Source of the DNA: Candidatus Makaraimicrobium thalassicum
GTDB lineage: Bacteria > Omnitrophota > Gorgyraeia > Tantalellales > Tantalellaceae
Length of the DNA stretch: 40,000 nt
Direction of reading: 5' to 3'
NCBI GenBank assembly: GCA_003644505.1
Contig: QNCM01000001.1
Span: forward strand, 1-40,000
The translations under genes and the position numbers were made by a program. The notes beneath the pieces are model-generated. The model ran no database searches. It was not told the DNA's origin and was given only the letters and a program-made list of their open reading frames with translations. Positions 1-10,400 of this stretch are shown here, one piece after another. The number at the start of each line of letters is the position of its first letter. Position 1 is the first letter of the stretch.

Positions 1-7
1 AATTTGT

Positions 8-1543
8 TTAAGTATTTGCGCCGACAGGAACGATTTCATTACGTTCAACGTTCATATCCAAACAGGAATACACAAGCTTCTTAGCCATAATCTGCCGCCA
101 TTCTCGAATACGCCGTTGCAATGTTCGTAACTGATTATTAGCAAAGCTCCCCGGGTGCTTATTCTGAAGGCGTTTAAATAACTCCTTTGCGGTAGCATCT
201 GGTTCGTTTTGAAGCCAATTAAGGATATCAACCCAAACTTCTTTAAAAGGATCCTTTCGTGTGCGCCAACTTCGTGTTTTTGATATATCCCGTTGGTGAG
301 TAGGGCGCGCATCACCATATTGCCACAACTGAGGTAATCGCGCAAGGAATTGTTCCAGGCTCGTTCTTCCAGGACCGGTTGTATGATCATCGGGAGAAGC
401 CAACGCTGCTAAAGCAGCTTGATTGTCACGTATCTGATGTAAGAGCCTTACTGGATCAAGTTGTATGCGTTGCGATTGGAGACTCTTTTTCGTTGACTCT
501 TCAATATTCGGATGATTCGTTAACCGATTGCAGGGAGTAGCAGGTTTATAATACAGCCTTTTTATTTTAGCACCTTGTCGTTCTTTTTCCTGTAATTTGA
601 ATGAAGGCTGAAAATAATTCACATAAAGACGAACATTTCGATACAAATTAGCCATAGCTTGACCGGCCACAACTCCAGAAAAACGATCATACCCGACAAA
701 TCGTCGAACCACAGCCCCATTTTTTTGTTCAACCCAAGCTTGATCATTCTTGCGGAATGGTCGTGAGCGAGTAAACTTAATGCCATGCTTTTTACAATAA
801 TCTAACAGCGTATCGTTAATAAAAGCGCTATCGTTGTCGGAATCTATTCCCAGCAGAGGAAAAGGAAGTTGTCTACGTAACGCATCAAGCCCCTCTACTA
901 CAAGCGCTTGATCTCTGGATAAAAGTGGAATACACTCGATCCAGCCCGAACATACATCAGTTGCGACAAGAGTATGAATCAACTTGCCTGTCATTGATCC
1001 GCCGCTATGTACTACAAAATCTATTTCCAAATATCCGGGTATCGGATTATTTCAATCCGCAAACGTATGCATCGGCACTTGGCTGCTCACCTTTTTGGAA
1101 GATTTACGTTTTTTCTTATGCGGATGGGCTTTCTTGCGAATTTCGGAAAGTAGTCGATCAATGCTTGCCGCACTTATCTTCAGTAGTCGTTGACGCACTT
1201 CCGGGTTAAGTTCAAGATGCTTATGATATTCCATTGAATCTATAAGATCTGGCATAAGAGCCTTCAGTCTCTTACTGCAAATCCGGTCAGAAGCTTCCCA
1301 GGAAATAATGAGCGCTTGTTTTACGGCCTCAGTATAAATGCGCTTACTGGTGATTGACTTATTTGGTTTTTCGCTATCAGATTGATTCCCTAACAAACGA
1401 ACGGCATGCTTTCGGTGATATTCCGCTACCACAACAAATTCATCCAGTATCCTGGTTTTTTCTTTCTTCGATGCCACTACGTAACGTTTTCGAAGGATTT
1501 TGATGAGTTCATTCCTTGTATTTTTACTGGTTTTCTTAGCCAT
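8..1543 (-). pseudogene. Integrase-core transposase split by an in-frame TGA
   Basis: Two open stretches lie in the same frame: 1543-1052 (163 aa) and a continuation to the TAA at 8-10. Only the TGA at about 1052-1054 separates them. Across the break the reading is ...MHTFAD-stop-NNPIPGYLEIDFVVH. Transposases of this type usually have FAD-W-D/N at this point, so TGG to TGA is the simplest explanation. The N-terminal part is basic and helical, likely DNA-binding. The part after the stop carries the rve-like acidic residues in LEIDF, GIDSDNDSAF and AWVEQKNG. A good ribosome site (GGAGG, then ATG) precedes 1543. A TTG at 1030 could restart translation of the catalytic half, but no strong ribosome site was seen there. 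It would be about 512 codons if intact. Confidence 0.8.
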
Positions 1544-1552
1544 AACTTACCT

Positions 1553-1620
1553 CCTATTTTTTGGGTAACATTATGATAAGTCAATGGCCTAGTTTGGGCA
1601 ACAAAAACTATAAGTCAAGG
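1553..1620. repeat. Two imperfect ~34-bp direct repeats at the IS end
   Basis: Copy A (1553-1587) and copy B (1588-1620) both run CCTA...TTGGG(T/C)AACA...ATAAGTCAA(T)GG. They abut head to tail between the transposase start and the outer end of the element. Such iterated sites at one terminus commonly bind transposase. On the minus strand each copy also contains TTGACT, which could double as a -35 element for the transposase promoter. Confidence 0.6.
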
Positions 1621-1659
1621 CGCATGATTTTTGTATTCATATGTAGTGCCAATGTTATA

Positions 1660-2082
1660 TCAATGTTGCCCTAATAATTCATCCAATTTATCTAAGAAAC
1701 CTTTTATGTATTTTTTATTTAGCGACCCTATATCTGTAGAATGTTTAGAGCTAACGTCAACGCTCACCTGACCAGTTTTAGTTTTTTTAACTAATATTCT
1801 GATCACATAATAACGCCACATAGTTGTTTCACCAACAGTGATTAGCCCCAATGAGTCATCTACGTCTTGAACTTTCCAACCATCCATTTTGTTTGCCGCT
1901 TCTACGGCTGCGTTGATAACTTTATCATAAGAAGCATTATAATAGCGCGTCTGAATATCTGAATTTGTAGCACGTATTGTTGACATGGAGGAAGCACATC
2001 CCGACATAAACATTGCCAAAATAACCAATAGGATCAAATAATTTTTAATACCCATTTTCTGAAAGTTTTGTAAATAACTCAC
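1660..2082 (-). CDS. Small lipoprotein, unknown function
   Basis: This is a 140-residue predicted lipoprotein. The N-terminus has Lys followed by a hydrophobic stretch (YLILLVILAMFMSGC) with Cys29 as the lipidation site. The mature part is about 110 residues, mixed alpha/beta, with no motif I can name; it loosely resembles small periplasmic lipoproteins with a BamC-like fold, but this is not a firm assignment. The GTG start at 2082 has GAGG seven bases upstream and overlaps the preceding gene by 38 bases. An ATG at 2055 would also give a good signal peptide and overlaps by only 11 bases, without a visible ribosome site. It is the last gene of the giant-protein operon and is AT-rich like its neighbours. 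Confidence 0.75.
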   Translation of the reverse strand: MSYLQNFQKMGIKNYLILLVILAMFMSGCASSMSTIRATNSDIQTRYYNASYDKVINAAVEAANKMDGWKVQDVDDSLGLITVGETTMWRYYVIRILVKKTKTGQVSVDVSSKHSTDIGSLNKKYIKGFLDKLDELLGQH

Positions 2083-3532
2083 CGCCTATCCTCACTTTCT
2101 GGGTTAAACCTTTTTCGTATCCAGAAAACTTCTTAAGTGTCTTTCCGACTATCCATACGTCATCAATAATACCGTCCTTCAATACACTTAATTCGCCTTC
2201 GTCATCTTTTTCTGCAGAAAAAAAGTTAATTTTGCTGGACACAATATAACTGGCTTCGGACCAAACAGGTTTTATATCTTCACCGAATTTAAATAAGGGT
2301 TCATCATTACCTTCCTGGAACATATAGGCCGCATATCCTAATTGAAAACCGATATATGTTTTAATCCGTTCAGGATTTTTATCAAATATCCACCTTGTAT
2401 AAGCAGTATATGGCATTAAGAGTATCGTATCTATGCCATATAAGGTTTTTACTTTATCGAGAATTTTCTGTGGTGTCATATTGTTGAATTCTGCCCTAGC
2501 TGGAGTCAAGTTCATTACTCTAAAATTTTTATCTACAAAATAATCAGTTATGCGCTCCGACAATAAGTATGAAATATCCCTATAGTATTGCCTGTTTCTA
2601 CGATACAATTGGTCACCCTGGTTTGTCTCGTCCACATCGGCGGTATATCTTTTTAAATTCATTTTACCGCCGTCCGTAATACTCGAAAAATAATTAATTC
2701 CGTATTTCTTATCTTTGATATCATATCTTATCAGGTAACCATATGTATCTGCTATTGTTGTTTTTCCAGATGGGCTCGTTAGTAGTATACCTTTATTTTT
2801 TAGGTATTTTAACGTATCATCGGCTCTGTCATCGATAACATTACCAAACCAAGTTATGGTTGCAAAAGGGCTCATATGTGTATGATAGACTAATATAGCG
2901 ACGCTTTTAGGACTTTCTTTATTTCCGAGTATCTCGAGTTGGTTTGTGGATTTCTTAGGATTCAGCCATAGGTCCTTGGTAATATTCTCTTCACCTTCGT
3001 AGATAATTTTTTTATCCAGTACGGTATATACATATCTCTTTTTTTCTATCTTAACAGGCATACCTTTTGAATCTATAGTAAATTTTGGCTCTCCAGATAC
3101 ATAATCAGCTTGAATCTTTTTAATGACTGCATTTTCCAAATCATTTATTGATCCACCAACAGCTCTTCGTCTTTTAAAACTCGCAATAATGAAATCTTTG
3201 TTTGGTAGTGCAAAATCAACTCTGATATTCTCTACTACCCAATAAAAGATGGCATTTTTCACATTATAAAGATAGCAATGAACCACGGCATCCGCTTTGG
3301 ATTTATCGTCTACTAAATTAAATCCTATTTCTTTGAGCTTGGCTGCAAACTTTTGTCCATGCTCCTCTTTTTCTTTATCTTTCATTTTGAAAGACTGTTC
3401 ATTTGTCTGCAAATCATATTCTAGATAGATATTTTTAAGATCTTTTAAGGCAGTGTCGCAATAGGCAGGATTTAAGGAAAGCGTTAGCAAAACTATAAAA
3501 AATATAAATACCGATTTTTTGATCCCCCTCAT
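2045..3532 (-). CDS. Secreted protein of unknown function
   Basis: This is a ~495-residue exported protein. The N-terminus (Arg/Lys, then a hydrophobic run FIFFIVLLTLSLNPAYC followed by DT) is a signal peptide; no lipobox is clear. I chose the ATG at 3532 because AGAGGTG sits just upstream; a GTG at 3538 is in frame. The mature protein has no motif I can name. The first ~150 residues include a Tyr/Ile/Val-rich segment, and a later part (about residues 365-410) reads TLYGIDTILLMPYTAYT, resembling the cores of CsgG-like or nucleotide-free alpha/beta domains only superficially. It lies 24 bases behind the propeller lipoprotein gene and overlaps the next gene. It is strongly AT-rich (30% G+C in one 60-base line counted by hand). 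Confidence 0.75.
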   Translation of the reverse strand: MRGIKKSVFIFFIVLLTLSLNPAYCDTALKDLKNIYLEYDLQTNEQSFKMKDKEKEEHGQKFAAKLKEIGFNLVDDKSKADAVVHCYLYNVKNAIFYWVVENIRVDFALPNKDFIIASFKRRRAVGGSINDLENAVIKKIQADYVSGEPKFTIDSKGMPVKIEKKRYVYTVLDKKIIYEGEENITKDLWLNPKKSTNQLEILGNKESPKSVAILVYHTHMSPFATITWFGNVIDDRADDTLKYLKNKGILLTSPSGKTTIADTYGYLIRYDIKDKKYGINYFSSITDGGKMNLKRYTADVDETNQGDQLYRRNRQYYRDISYLLSERITDYFVDKNFRVMNLTPARAEFNNMTPQKILDKVKTLYGIDTILLMPYTAYTRWIFDKNPERIKTYIGFQLGYAAYMFQEGNDEPLFKFGEDIKPVWSEASYIVSSKINFFSAEKDDEGELSVLKDGIIDDVWIVGKTLKKFSGYEKGLTQKVRIGGELFTKLSENGY

Positions 3533-3556
3533 TCTCACCTCTTTCTGTAAATTATA

Positions 3557-4483
3557 CTATTTCGTCCATGTTAAATTGGATAGCTGATAGCCATCATCCA
3601 GTATTTTCTTACGATTTGTGCCGTCAGCATTCATAGTCCACATTGTATGCCGACCATTTTTCTCATGCCGGACATACGCTATTTTTGATCCATCTGGAGA
3701 AAATGTATAATATGCCTCGCCAAGATCCTCGGTACTTACCGGCAATTTAGTGTATTCCTTCGTCGTCACATCATATATTATTGTTCTCGGCCCATATTCC
3801 TTTTCGCCCTTATAGCTATATATTCCATATAGAACTATTGTTTTACTATCGGGCGACCAATCAAATGTTGTGGCACTAAATGGAAGGGCTTCATCCTCTT
3901 TAGTTTTCAAGTTTATTATTCTAACACTAGTTCCATAGTCATTTTTCTCTGCATTTTTGATTGAATATAGTATATATTTGCCATCCGGCGATACGTCTAT
4001 ATCAAATATTCTGCGATTGACATCTTTATAAAATGTAATTTGTTCTTCCTGCATTGTTTCTAAATCCATTATATATATGTTTGCTATATAATCAAATCGA
4101 TTCAAAGTGGTTCCTCCACTACAAGCAATCTTTTTATTATCCGGAAACCAGCTAAATCCACTTGCGGAATGTGGGAATTTTAAATCCCGTGTTTTGCCTG
4201 TTTTCAGGTCTACCATTTTAATTATATTATCCGGATCTATTGTATTAGCTATTAGTTTTACCCCATCTCTAGTTGGTTTAGGAAAGGTTTGATATCTATA
4301 TAATTTTTTCACTCTCCCATTTTGATAAACACATGTCCCTAATCTTTTTTCTCCTGGTTCGCCATATTCACCAAATCTGCCTGATGAAAGATAAATTTTG
4401 CCTTTTACACCAGAACCACAACCGGTTAAAGCCAGTGTTGCTATAAGAGACAGCGCTATAAAATTTATCTTCATTTTGTCCAT
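3557..4483 (-). CDS. TolB-like beta-propeller lipoprotein
   Basis: This is a 308-residue protein with a lipoprotein signal (NFIALSLIATLALTGC) and then repeated PD40/WD40-like blades. The blade signatures are visible: WFPDNKKIACS, DVSPDGKYILYS, DWSPDSKTIVLYG, FSPDGSKIAYV and MNADGTNRKKI. This pattern is typical of TolB-type propellers, which bind protein partners in the periplasm. True TolB has an extra N-terminal alpha/beta domain that is absent here, so this is a stand-alone propeller and not the Tol-Pal component. It starts 13 bases after the giant gene stop with GGAT upstream, so co-transcription is very likely. A role as binding partner of the giant protein is inference from position only. 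Confidence 0.85.
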   Translation of the reverse strand: MDKMKINFIALSLIATLALTGCGSGVKGKIYLSSGRFGEYGEPGEKRLGTCVYQNGRVKKLYRYQTFPKPTRDGVKLIANTIDPDNIIKMVDLKTGKTRDLKFPHSASGFSWFPDNKKIACSGGTTLNRFDYIANIYIMDLETMQEEQITFYKDVNRRIFDIDVSPDGKYILYSIKNAEKNDYGTSVRIINLKTKEDEALPFSATTFDWSPDSKTIVLYGIYSYKGEKEYGPRTIIYDVTTKEYTKLPVSTEDLGEAYYTFSPDGSKIAYVRHEKNGRHTMWTMNADGTNRKKILDDGYQLSNLTWTK

Positions 4484-4496
4484 TATTTTCTATCCA

Positions 4497-7400
4497 TTAA
4501 TTGGTGCTGTAAAACAGCCTATTCACCGCATCAAGACCTAAACTATTCAATGTGTCTTGTAACTCTGGGCTGTTGACAGGTAAATTGAATAATTTAAGGT
4601 CTCTCATAAGAGCTTCATTTAGCACCATTGTATCATAAAACATGTTATTCCCCAAGGAATCATACATATACTCAAAAGAAGGATCTCTTTCCTCATTTTG
4701 TTCGAATCTAGAGTACGTTATCTCTGACGTATTTTCTGCCCGAGCATGATCTCTTGAGATAACTGTTGTGTTAAATACTAATGTTGCTTTATCTAAATCT
4801 AACGTGTGCTTACTCGAAACAGAGAAAGATATATCAAAAGTTTTATCACCAATCTGCACATTATAAGCAACTTCCCTGCCATTCAATTCAACCTCTGTTC
4901 CTGATACTTTTTGTGTAAGTTTTGTGAAGTTTCTTACGGTACCTATGTCTCCTGTATTTAACGGATCTCCATATGCTGTATCGACTGTTATCGCGTCTGG
5001 TTCCAAAGGATCGGACACAATTTCGCTATATGGATTGGCAGTATGATTTATGGCGATACCGCGTGACATAGTATAGCTAATTTCATCAATTCCAGGCAGT
5101 GTTGTCGTCATTCCTTGTTGTGGTGAATTATAGGTCATAAGGTAACCACCTACCGGTATGCCATGTGAATCATAGTAAGCTTTGTTAATATCAAAGCTAG
5201 CAATAAATGGGCTATCTTCAACATTTAAAATTCCCCTCTGCATAATGGCAGCGCTTCTCATATAATCCATATTCGGATCGGTTGTTGGTATCGCTAGACC
5301 ATCCACAAGATTAAGGTTAGTAACACCTGTATTATTTAAAAGTTGCTCAAGGTTACCAACCCATAGTTCGTTTCCAAGAAGTCTTAAGCTGACATCGCCG
5401 TTGTCATTTAACCTCATACTTACCTGGTTTCCGTCGAAATCCTGGAAGTATATATCCTTGATAGTCTCATTGAGCAAGGAATTATTAACCTTATAACTAA
5501 GGCTTGTGGTACCGTCTTCGTTGATGTATTTCCACACAGTTGCGCCATTCCTTATAATAAGGGGATCCACGCCGTCTTTGCTGAATACGATGTGGACATT
5601 TTCTTCTGATGCAATAACTTCATCATTCAAGAGATATACTGTCTTTTCAGTCTCGAAAATATCATCATTTATGCCACTTGACCAGCCGATGTCCACTCTT
5701 GCATCTCCAAAGAAACCGCTTGAATCAGGAATAACAAACGGCATTTCTTCGATAGGTCTAATGATAACAGTTCTTCCTGTATCCAAATTGAAGTATTTTA
5801 TTGATTTTGTAAGCGGCATTCCGTATACATCCCTATCTACTTCGTAATATACTTCTACATCATCTCCATACATATCACGGAAATACCCTTGGAGTTGTCC
5901 GGCTGTATTTGAATATGGGTCATATCCCCATGTTCCAAATACACTGGTCTTATCAGGTACATTGTAACCTGTCAGGTCATAGTATGGGTTCCCTTCATAA
6001 TATTTTTCCATGAAATACGCTACAAGCGCATCCATGCCAGCTCCGTCCTTAAGGCCGACTTTGTACTCACCCGTAGCAGAGTCATAGGTCACTTCAGGGG
6101 TACCGGTAGGATTTATCTTGTAAGCTTCGATTTTGTCCTTGAAGTATGATCCTACTTCATTTATGCCTATATTGGCAACATTCGCAATAGAGTTTACGGC
6201 TATGGAGTTAAAGAGCGACGTTGCGTAGGTATTAAGTGCATCTTCAAGTCCTCTTTCCCTGATTATCTCAGAAAATTCCATAACCTGTGCATACCTTATT
6301 GATTCTTGCCAGAAATAGTTGCCCATGGCCTGATTATAACTGGTATAGTCTATTGTGCCATCAGGATTTTTGAAGTTAGCTTTATCGGGTCTGGGATTGT
6401 AACCCATTAGAGAAAGTGTTCCGTTTGTGAACTTTTCTATCATATTTTCAAAGAATCCTTTGCTGCCCTCTCCAGGATGCTGTGGATCCTTAGGTATTAA
6501 TAAACCTTCGAAGCCGGAAGCTATTGCCGCAAAGCCAAGGTTGGCTAATAGAGGAGGTAAATTAAGCTCTTGAACCGTGTAGTTTAAAGCCAAGGACGAG
6601 ACGCCTTGTAAAAGACCTTGTTGTAATCCTTGCCACATCTTATCAACATCGAATTCTCCCGTACCACCTCTACTAAATCCCATCTGTAAAGAGCTACGTA
6701 TCCCAATCCCTGCAAGGTAGGATATGCGGGGGTCGAGGCCGAGGGTTTTGCCGAGTTCCTGGGCTCCCATGTAACTGACTTCGCCGGCCATGTTAAGGGC
6801 GATGTTCTTTAACAGGTCTTCTGTCGTATGCGTTTTCCCGTCTATCTCGAAAACCCCTCCGGCCAGTGCGCCTGCTGATATAGCGGCGAGTTCCGTCAGT
6901 TTCGGGTCTAACCCTGCTGCTTCTCCTAACTCTCTACCGGTCTGGACAGTGCCGGATCTGAGCATCGAGGCTACCGCGTCTATTTTCGGATCCGCCATGC
7001 CCACAAACAAACCTGTCATAAGAGCGGAAGCGATATCCGAAAGGGTAGGATCCAGCTTCATGCTGTCAAAGATGAAGCTTGATCCCATATTGACAGCCGT
7101 GCCTATGGCATGCGTGACAAGCGAGGCAGCGATACCTTCCCCGACAAGAGGAGTGAAAATATTGCCTATGCCTGTGGCAATGTTCGTTACCGCTGAGCTT
7201 ATACTCTCGAAAAGCGGGATGGAGGTCTCAAATGCGCCTTTTAACCCAGGGAAAATCGTACTGGCAATAGAGCCGGCCCTGAATGCATGCCCAACCATGT
7301 TTGCGATGGTACCGAACGCCGCAGCGCCGGCGCACGTACCGACCGACCACACCACGTCCATTAAGGTGCCTGTCCTGACGACATAAGAGACGGTCTGTAT

Positions 7401-10400
7401 CAGTATGTTTATCCCGAGCGCGACAGCGCCTATTAGCTGGCCTACACCGGGAACAAACAACAGCACTGTAGCCACGGGGGCCACTATTTTCTGGAAAAAA
7501 TTTACTATCCCCTTCCAGAATTTCTGCCACCAGCCCGAACCGCGGATGTTCTTTGCCTGGAACTTATTCAGGTAGCTGCACTTTTCGTTTTCGGTATTTA
7601 TAATCTGATTTCCGGAAAGGACATAGCCCGCCCACTCTTCCATGAACTCAGCCCTGGACATCGTGATATCCTGGCCTTCGGCACCTACGGAGAGATCTTT
7701 GTAGGTAACCGTCCCATCCTGTTCGTTGATATCCTTCAGGACAACGTAGTGGTTTCGGTTTACGTGCAGGATTATGCGGTCATTCAAGGCTAACTGTTCT
7801 TTCAGCTCATCGAAGTCAATTTTCTCGGCATGTAAGGTTAAGCCGTTCTTTCCGGCTATCCTGGACATCGCGAACATTGAAATAACAAGATCCCCTTTGA
7901 CTTCCGCGGTTATCACGCCCGCAAGTATGTCAACCTTGAGGCAGTCCCCGCCTATCTCCTGAAACGTCTTTGTCACACCTTCTTTATCCAGCAAATCCAT
8001 AATAGTTTTGAACGCGCTGTCGCCGAAATGCAGGCTCTGGCCCTCAAGCCAAGCCACTATACTGTCGATATCCTCCTGCGTAAGATTAACCTCTTTTACA
8101 TCGTCCAAACTCAGGCCAAGCGGGGATAACATTGTCCCTTTTTCGCTGTCATCAGCTGATAAATATCGATCAAAAAATGAGCTTACGTCAGCGATTATGC
8201 CGGTTTTCCAATTCTGTCTGTCAGAATATTCATCAAGACCCTGTATATACCGGGTTATTTCATCGGCTTTTGTGGCAGAGAGGCCCGCTTTCGCTTTATT
8301 CAGCCAGTATTCGAGTTCAGTTTCGGCGGGGTCGCGGCCAAGGACATTTCTATAATAGTAATATATCAGAGGCGAACTTTCTTTCTGGACAATGTCGCCA
8401 AGCACCACGTTGTAGTCATTAATAAGCAGATCGCGCATTGCCTGTGCCGCATCATTCTCGATATTTTGTTTGGCCTCAGCTATCTGATTGTCCAGATCGT
8501 TATACGCCTGCTCTTTCTGCGCGGCCAGATTGACTTCATACTCGTCTAATTCCCTGAATACCCTGTCAAATTCCGAAAGGTCATAAACATTCGGATCATA
8601 CCTGGATCTTTCCCGCTGCAGTCTGTCGCGCTCAGCGTTGATCTGTGCCTGTATCTCCGCTGCTTTAATCCCAATATTGTCTCTGGCATCCTGCTCCGCC
8701 TGCTTGAGCTGCGCAAGCGCTTCCTCCTTCTGCGTCGCCAGATCCTGCAGAGCCGCCTGATATCCCTGCTCCAGTTTCTCCCTCGCGTTCACAAATTCCG
8801 TCTTTAAAAGCCGCTTGTTGGAGTCATACGTATACAAAACAAGAAGCGTTCCAGCCTTATCCTCCACTCTTGCGACAGAACCCTCATTGTAATAAGTAAC
8901 GGACAGGTCCGCGGAAACCGTTTGAACGGGTATATCGCTGGTTTTATCGTAAACGGTTATGATCTTCTGGGCGTCATTTAATCTATGAGATGAAATCTCC
9001 TTGTTAAAGTCATCAGTTACCTTTACGTAAGCAAGATCCCCGATGGGCTCGTTGTCCGTCGAATTTCTTGTGTAAGTAATGCGTACGTTCTGCGCATCAT
9101 TCAGATTAAGCGCAGGGCTGACCGAAAGACCGGTTGTGGAAAGAATAACTTTATATTGGATATATTTCCCCGCAGGCGAGGTGATCCGAGAACCCGAGCA
9201 GTCTGTCAGCGGTTCTGACCAGCCGCTCCATGTGGGATCCGGGACAGACGTCTGGCCAGTGCGCGTACTGAATGTTATCTGCGTGCCTTCCGGCAGGTCC
9301 TCTGACCAGGAAACCGTCCCGTATTCTTCGGCGTTTGTCTCTATTACATTAGACAACAGTTCACCGCGCGCGATACTCTCGACCTGAGTGGCATACAGCG
9401 CGGGCATCTGCGGAAGTTCTCCCGTTAATTCAGCATAATCTATACGTATCCTGCCTGAACCGCCGTTACCTCCGTGACCGCTGCATCCGGCTCCTGTCCC
9501 GCCTTTACCGCCATCGGCTGTGATACTCCCCCCTGTAAGGTCAATGCTCTCCCCGGAAATCCAGACTGTTCCTCCGGAACCGCCGCCTCCACCCGCACCG
9601 CCATTACCACCGGTGCTGCCGTCCTGCCCGTCTCCGCCATTGGCGCAAATAGTCCCTGATATCCTGATCTCGGGCGCGATGATTTGAAAGGCGCCTCCGC
9701 CTGCTCCGCCGTCTCCACCACGGCTCTGGTATCCCGGAATCGTATAATCGCCGCCTGCTCCGCCGCCGGAACCTCTGTATAACTGATCTATCTCAAATTC
9801 CCCGTAAGTATTGCCGCCATGCCCCTGGTACCCGTAGTATCGGTATCTCTCCGGTGTGCCGCTGGCGCCTGCTGTGCCGTAGCCTCCGCCACCACCGCCG
9901 CAGGCACTGGGAGCGTCGGGCTGATGATTCTGGCCGTCAAGCCCGCCGCCTCCGCCGCCGTGATTGGCGGACATGCTATCGATTCCAAGCCCATTATAGG
10001 ATTCACCGCTTTGATTCGCTCCAAAATTTCTATAGTATGCCGGGGTGTTCGTGCCTCCTCTATACCCTGTGCCGCGCGCATCAATTGTGCCTTTGATCTC
10101 TACAGGACCCGCGCATCTCAGCGTTGCCAGGCCTCCGATAACGCCATCCCACGGGGAAATGACCAGCACGCCTCCTTTAGCCACATAAATGCTCTCATAC
10201 TGTTTTTCCGCGTCCACATAAACCGTCTCGCCGGTGCCGACTACGAGCGCGCCGTCTGCTCCGCTTCCATAATCAAACAATGTTTCAAGCCGTATAGATG
10301 AGCCGTTATAAATAATATTCTCATCGCTGTAACTAAGCTCCTCCATTGACGCCGCGCTGTACGCGTCGTTAACCATGAATTTAAATTTTCTATTTTCGCT

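Larger units (their letters stand above)
1..1620 (-). mobile_element. Insertion sequence, one end, truncated by window edge
   Basis: The element contains a DDE/integrase-type transposase frame on the minus strand whose stop lies 7 bases from the window edge, so its far end is outside the window. The near end is set approximately by two imperfect ~34-bp direct repeats at 1553-1620, of the sort that serve as transposase-binding sites. The lipoprotein gene stop at 1660 lies only about 40 bases away, so the element sits right behind the giant-protein operon. The exact terminus and any target-site duplication cannot be fixed from this window. The transposase resembles long integrase-core transposases usually filed as unclassified (ISNCY-like); the family name is tentative. 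Confidence 0.75.

Noticed and set aside
1052-1054. TGA read as tryptophan or selenocysteine throughout the genome
   Set aside because: Other genes here end in TGA (for example the lipoprotein at 1660), no selenocysteine hairpin is evident, and the site is a Trp position in a mobile element, so a local nonsense change is simpler.
3557-4483. Tol-Pal system component TolB
   Set aside because: The propeller blades match, but the N-terminal TolB domain is missing, the protein is a lipoprotein, and no tolA, tolQ, tolR or pal gene is nearby.
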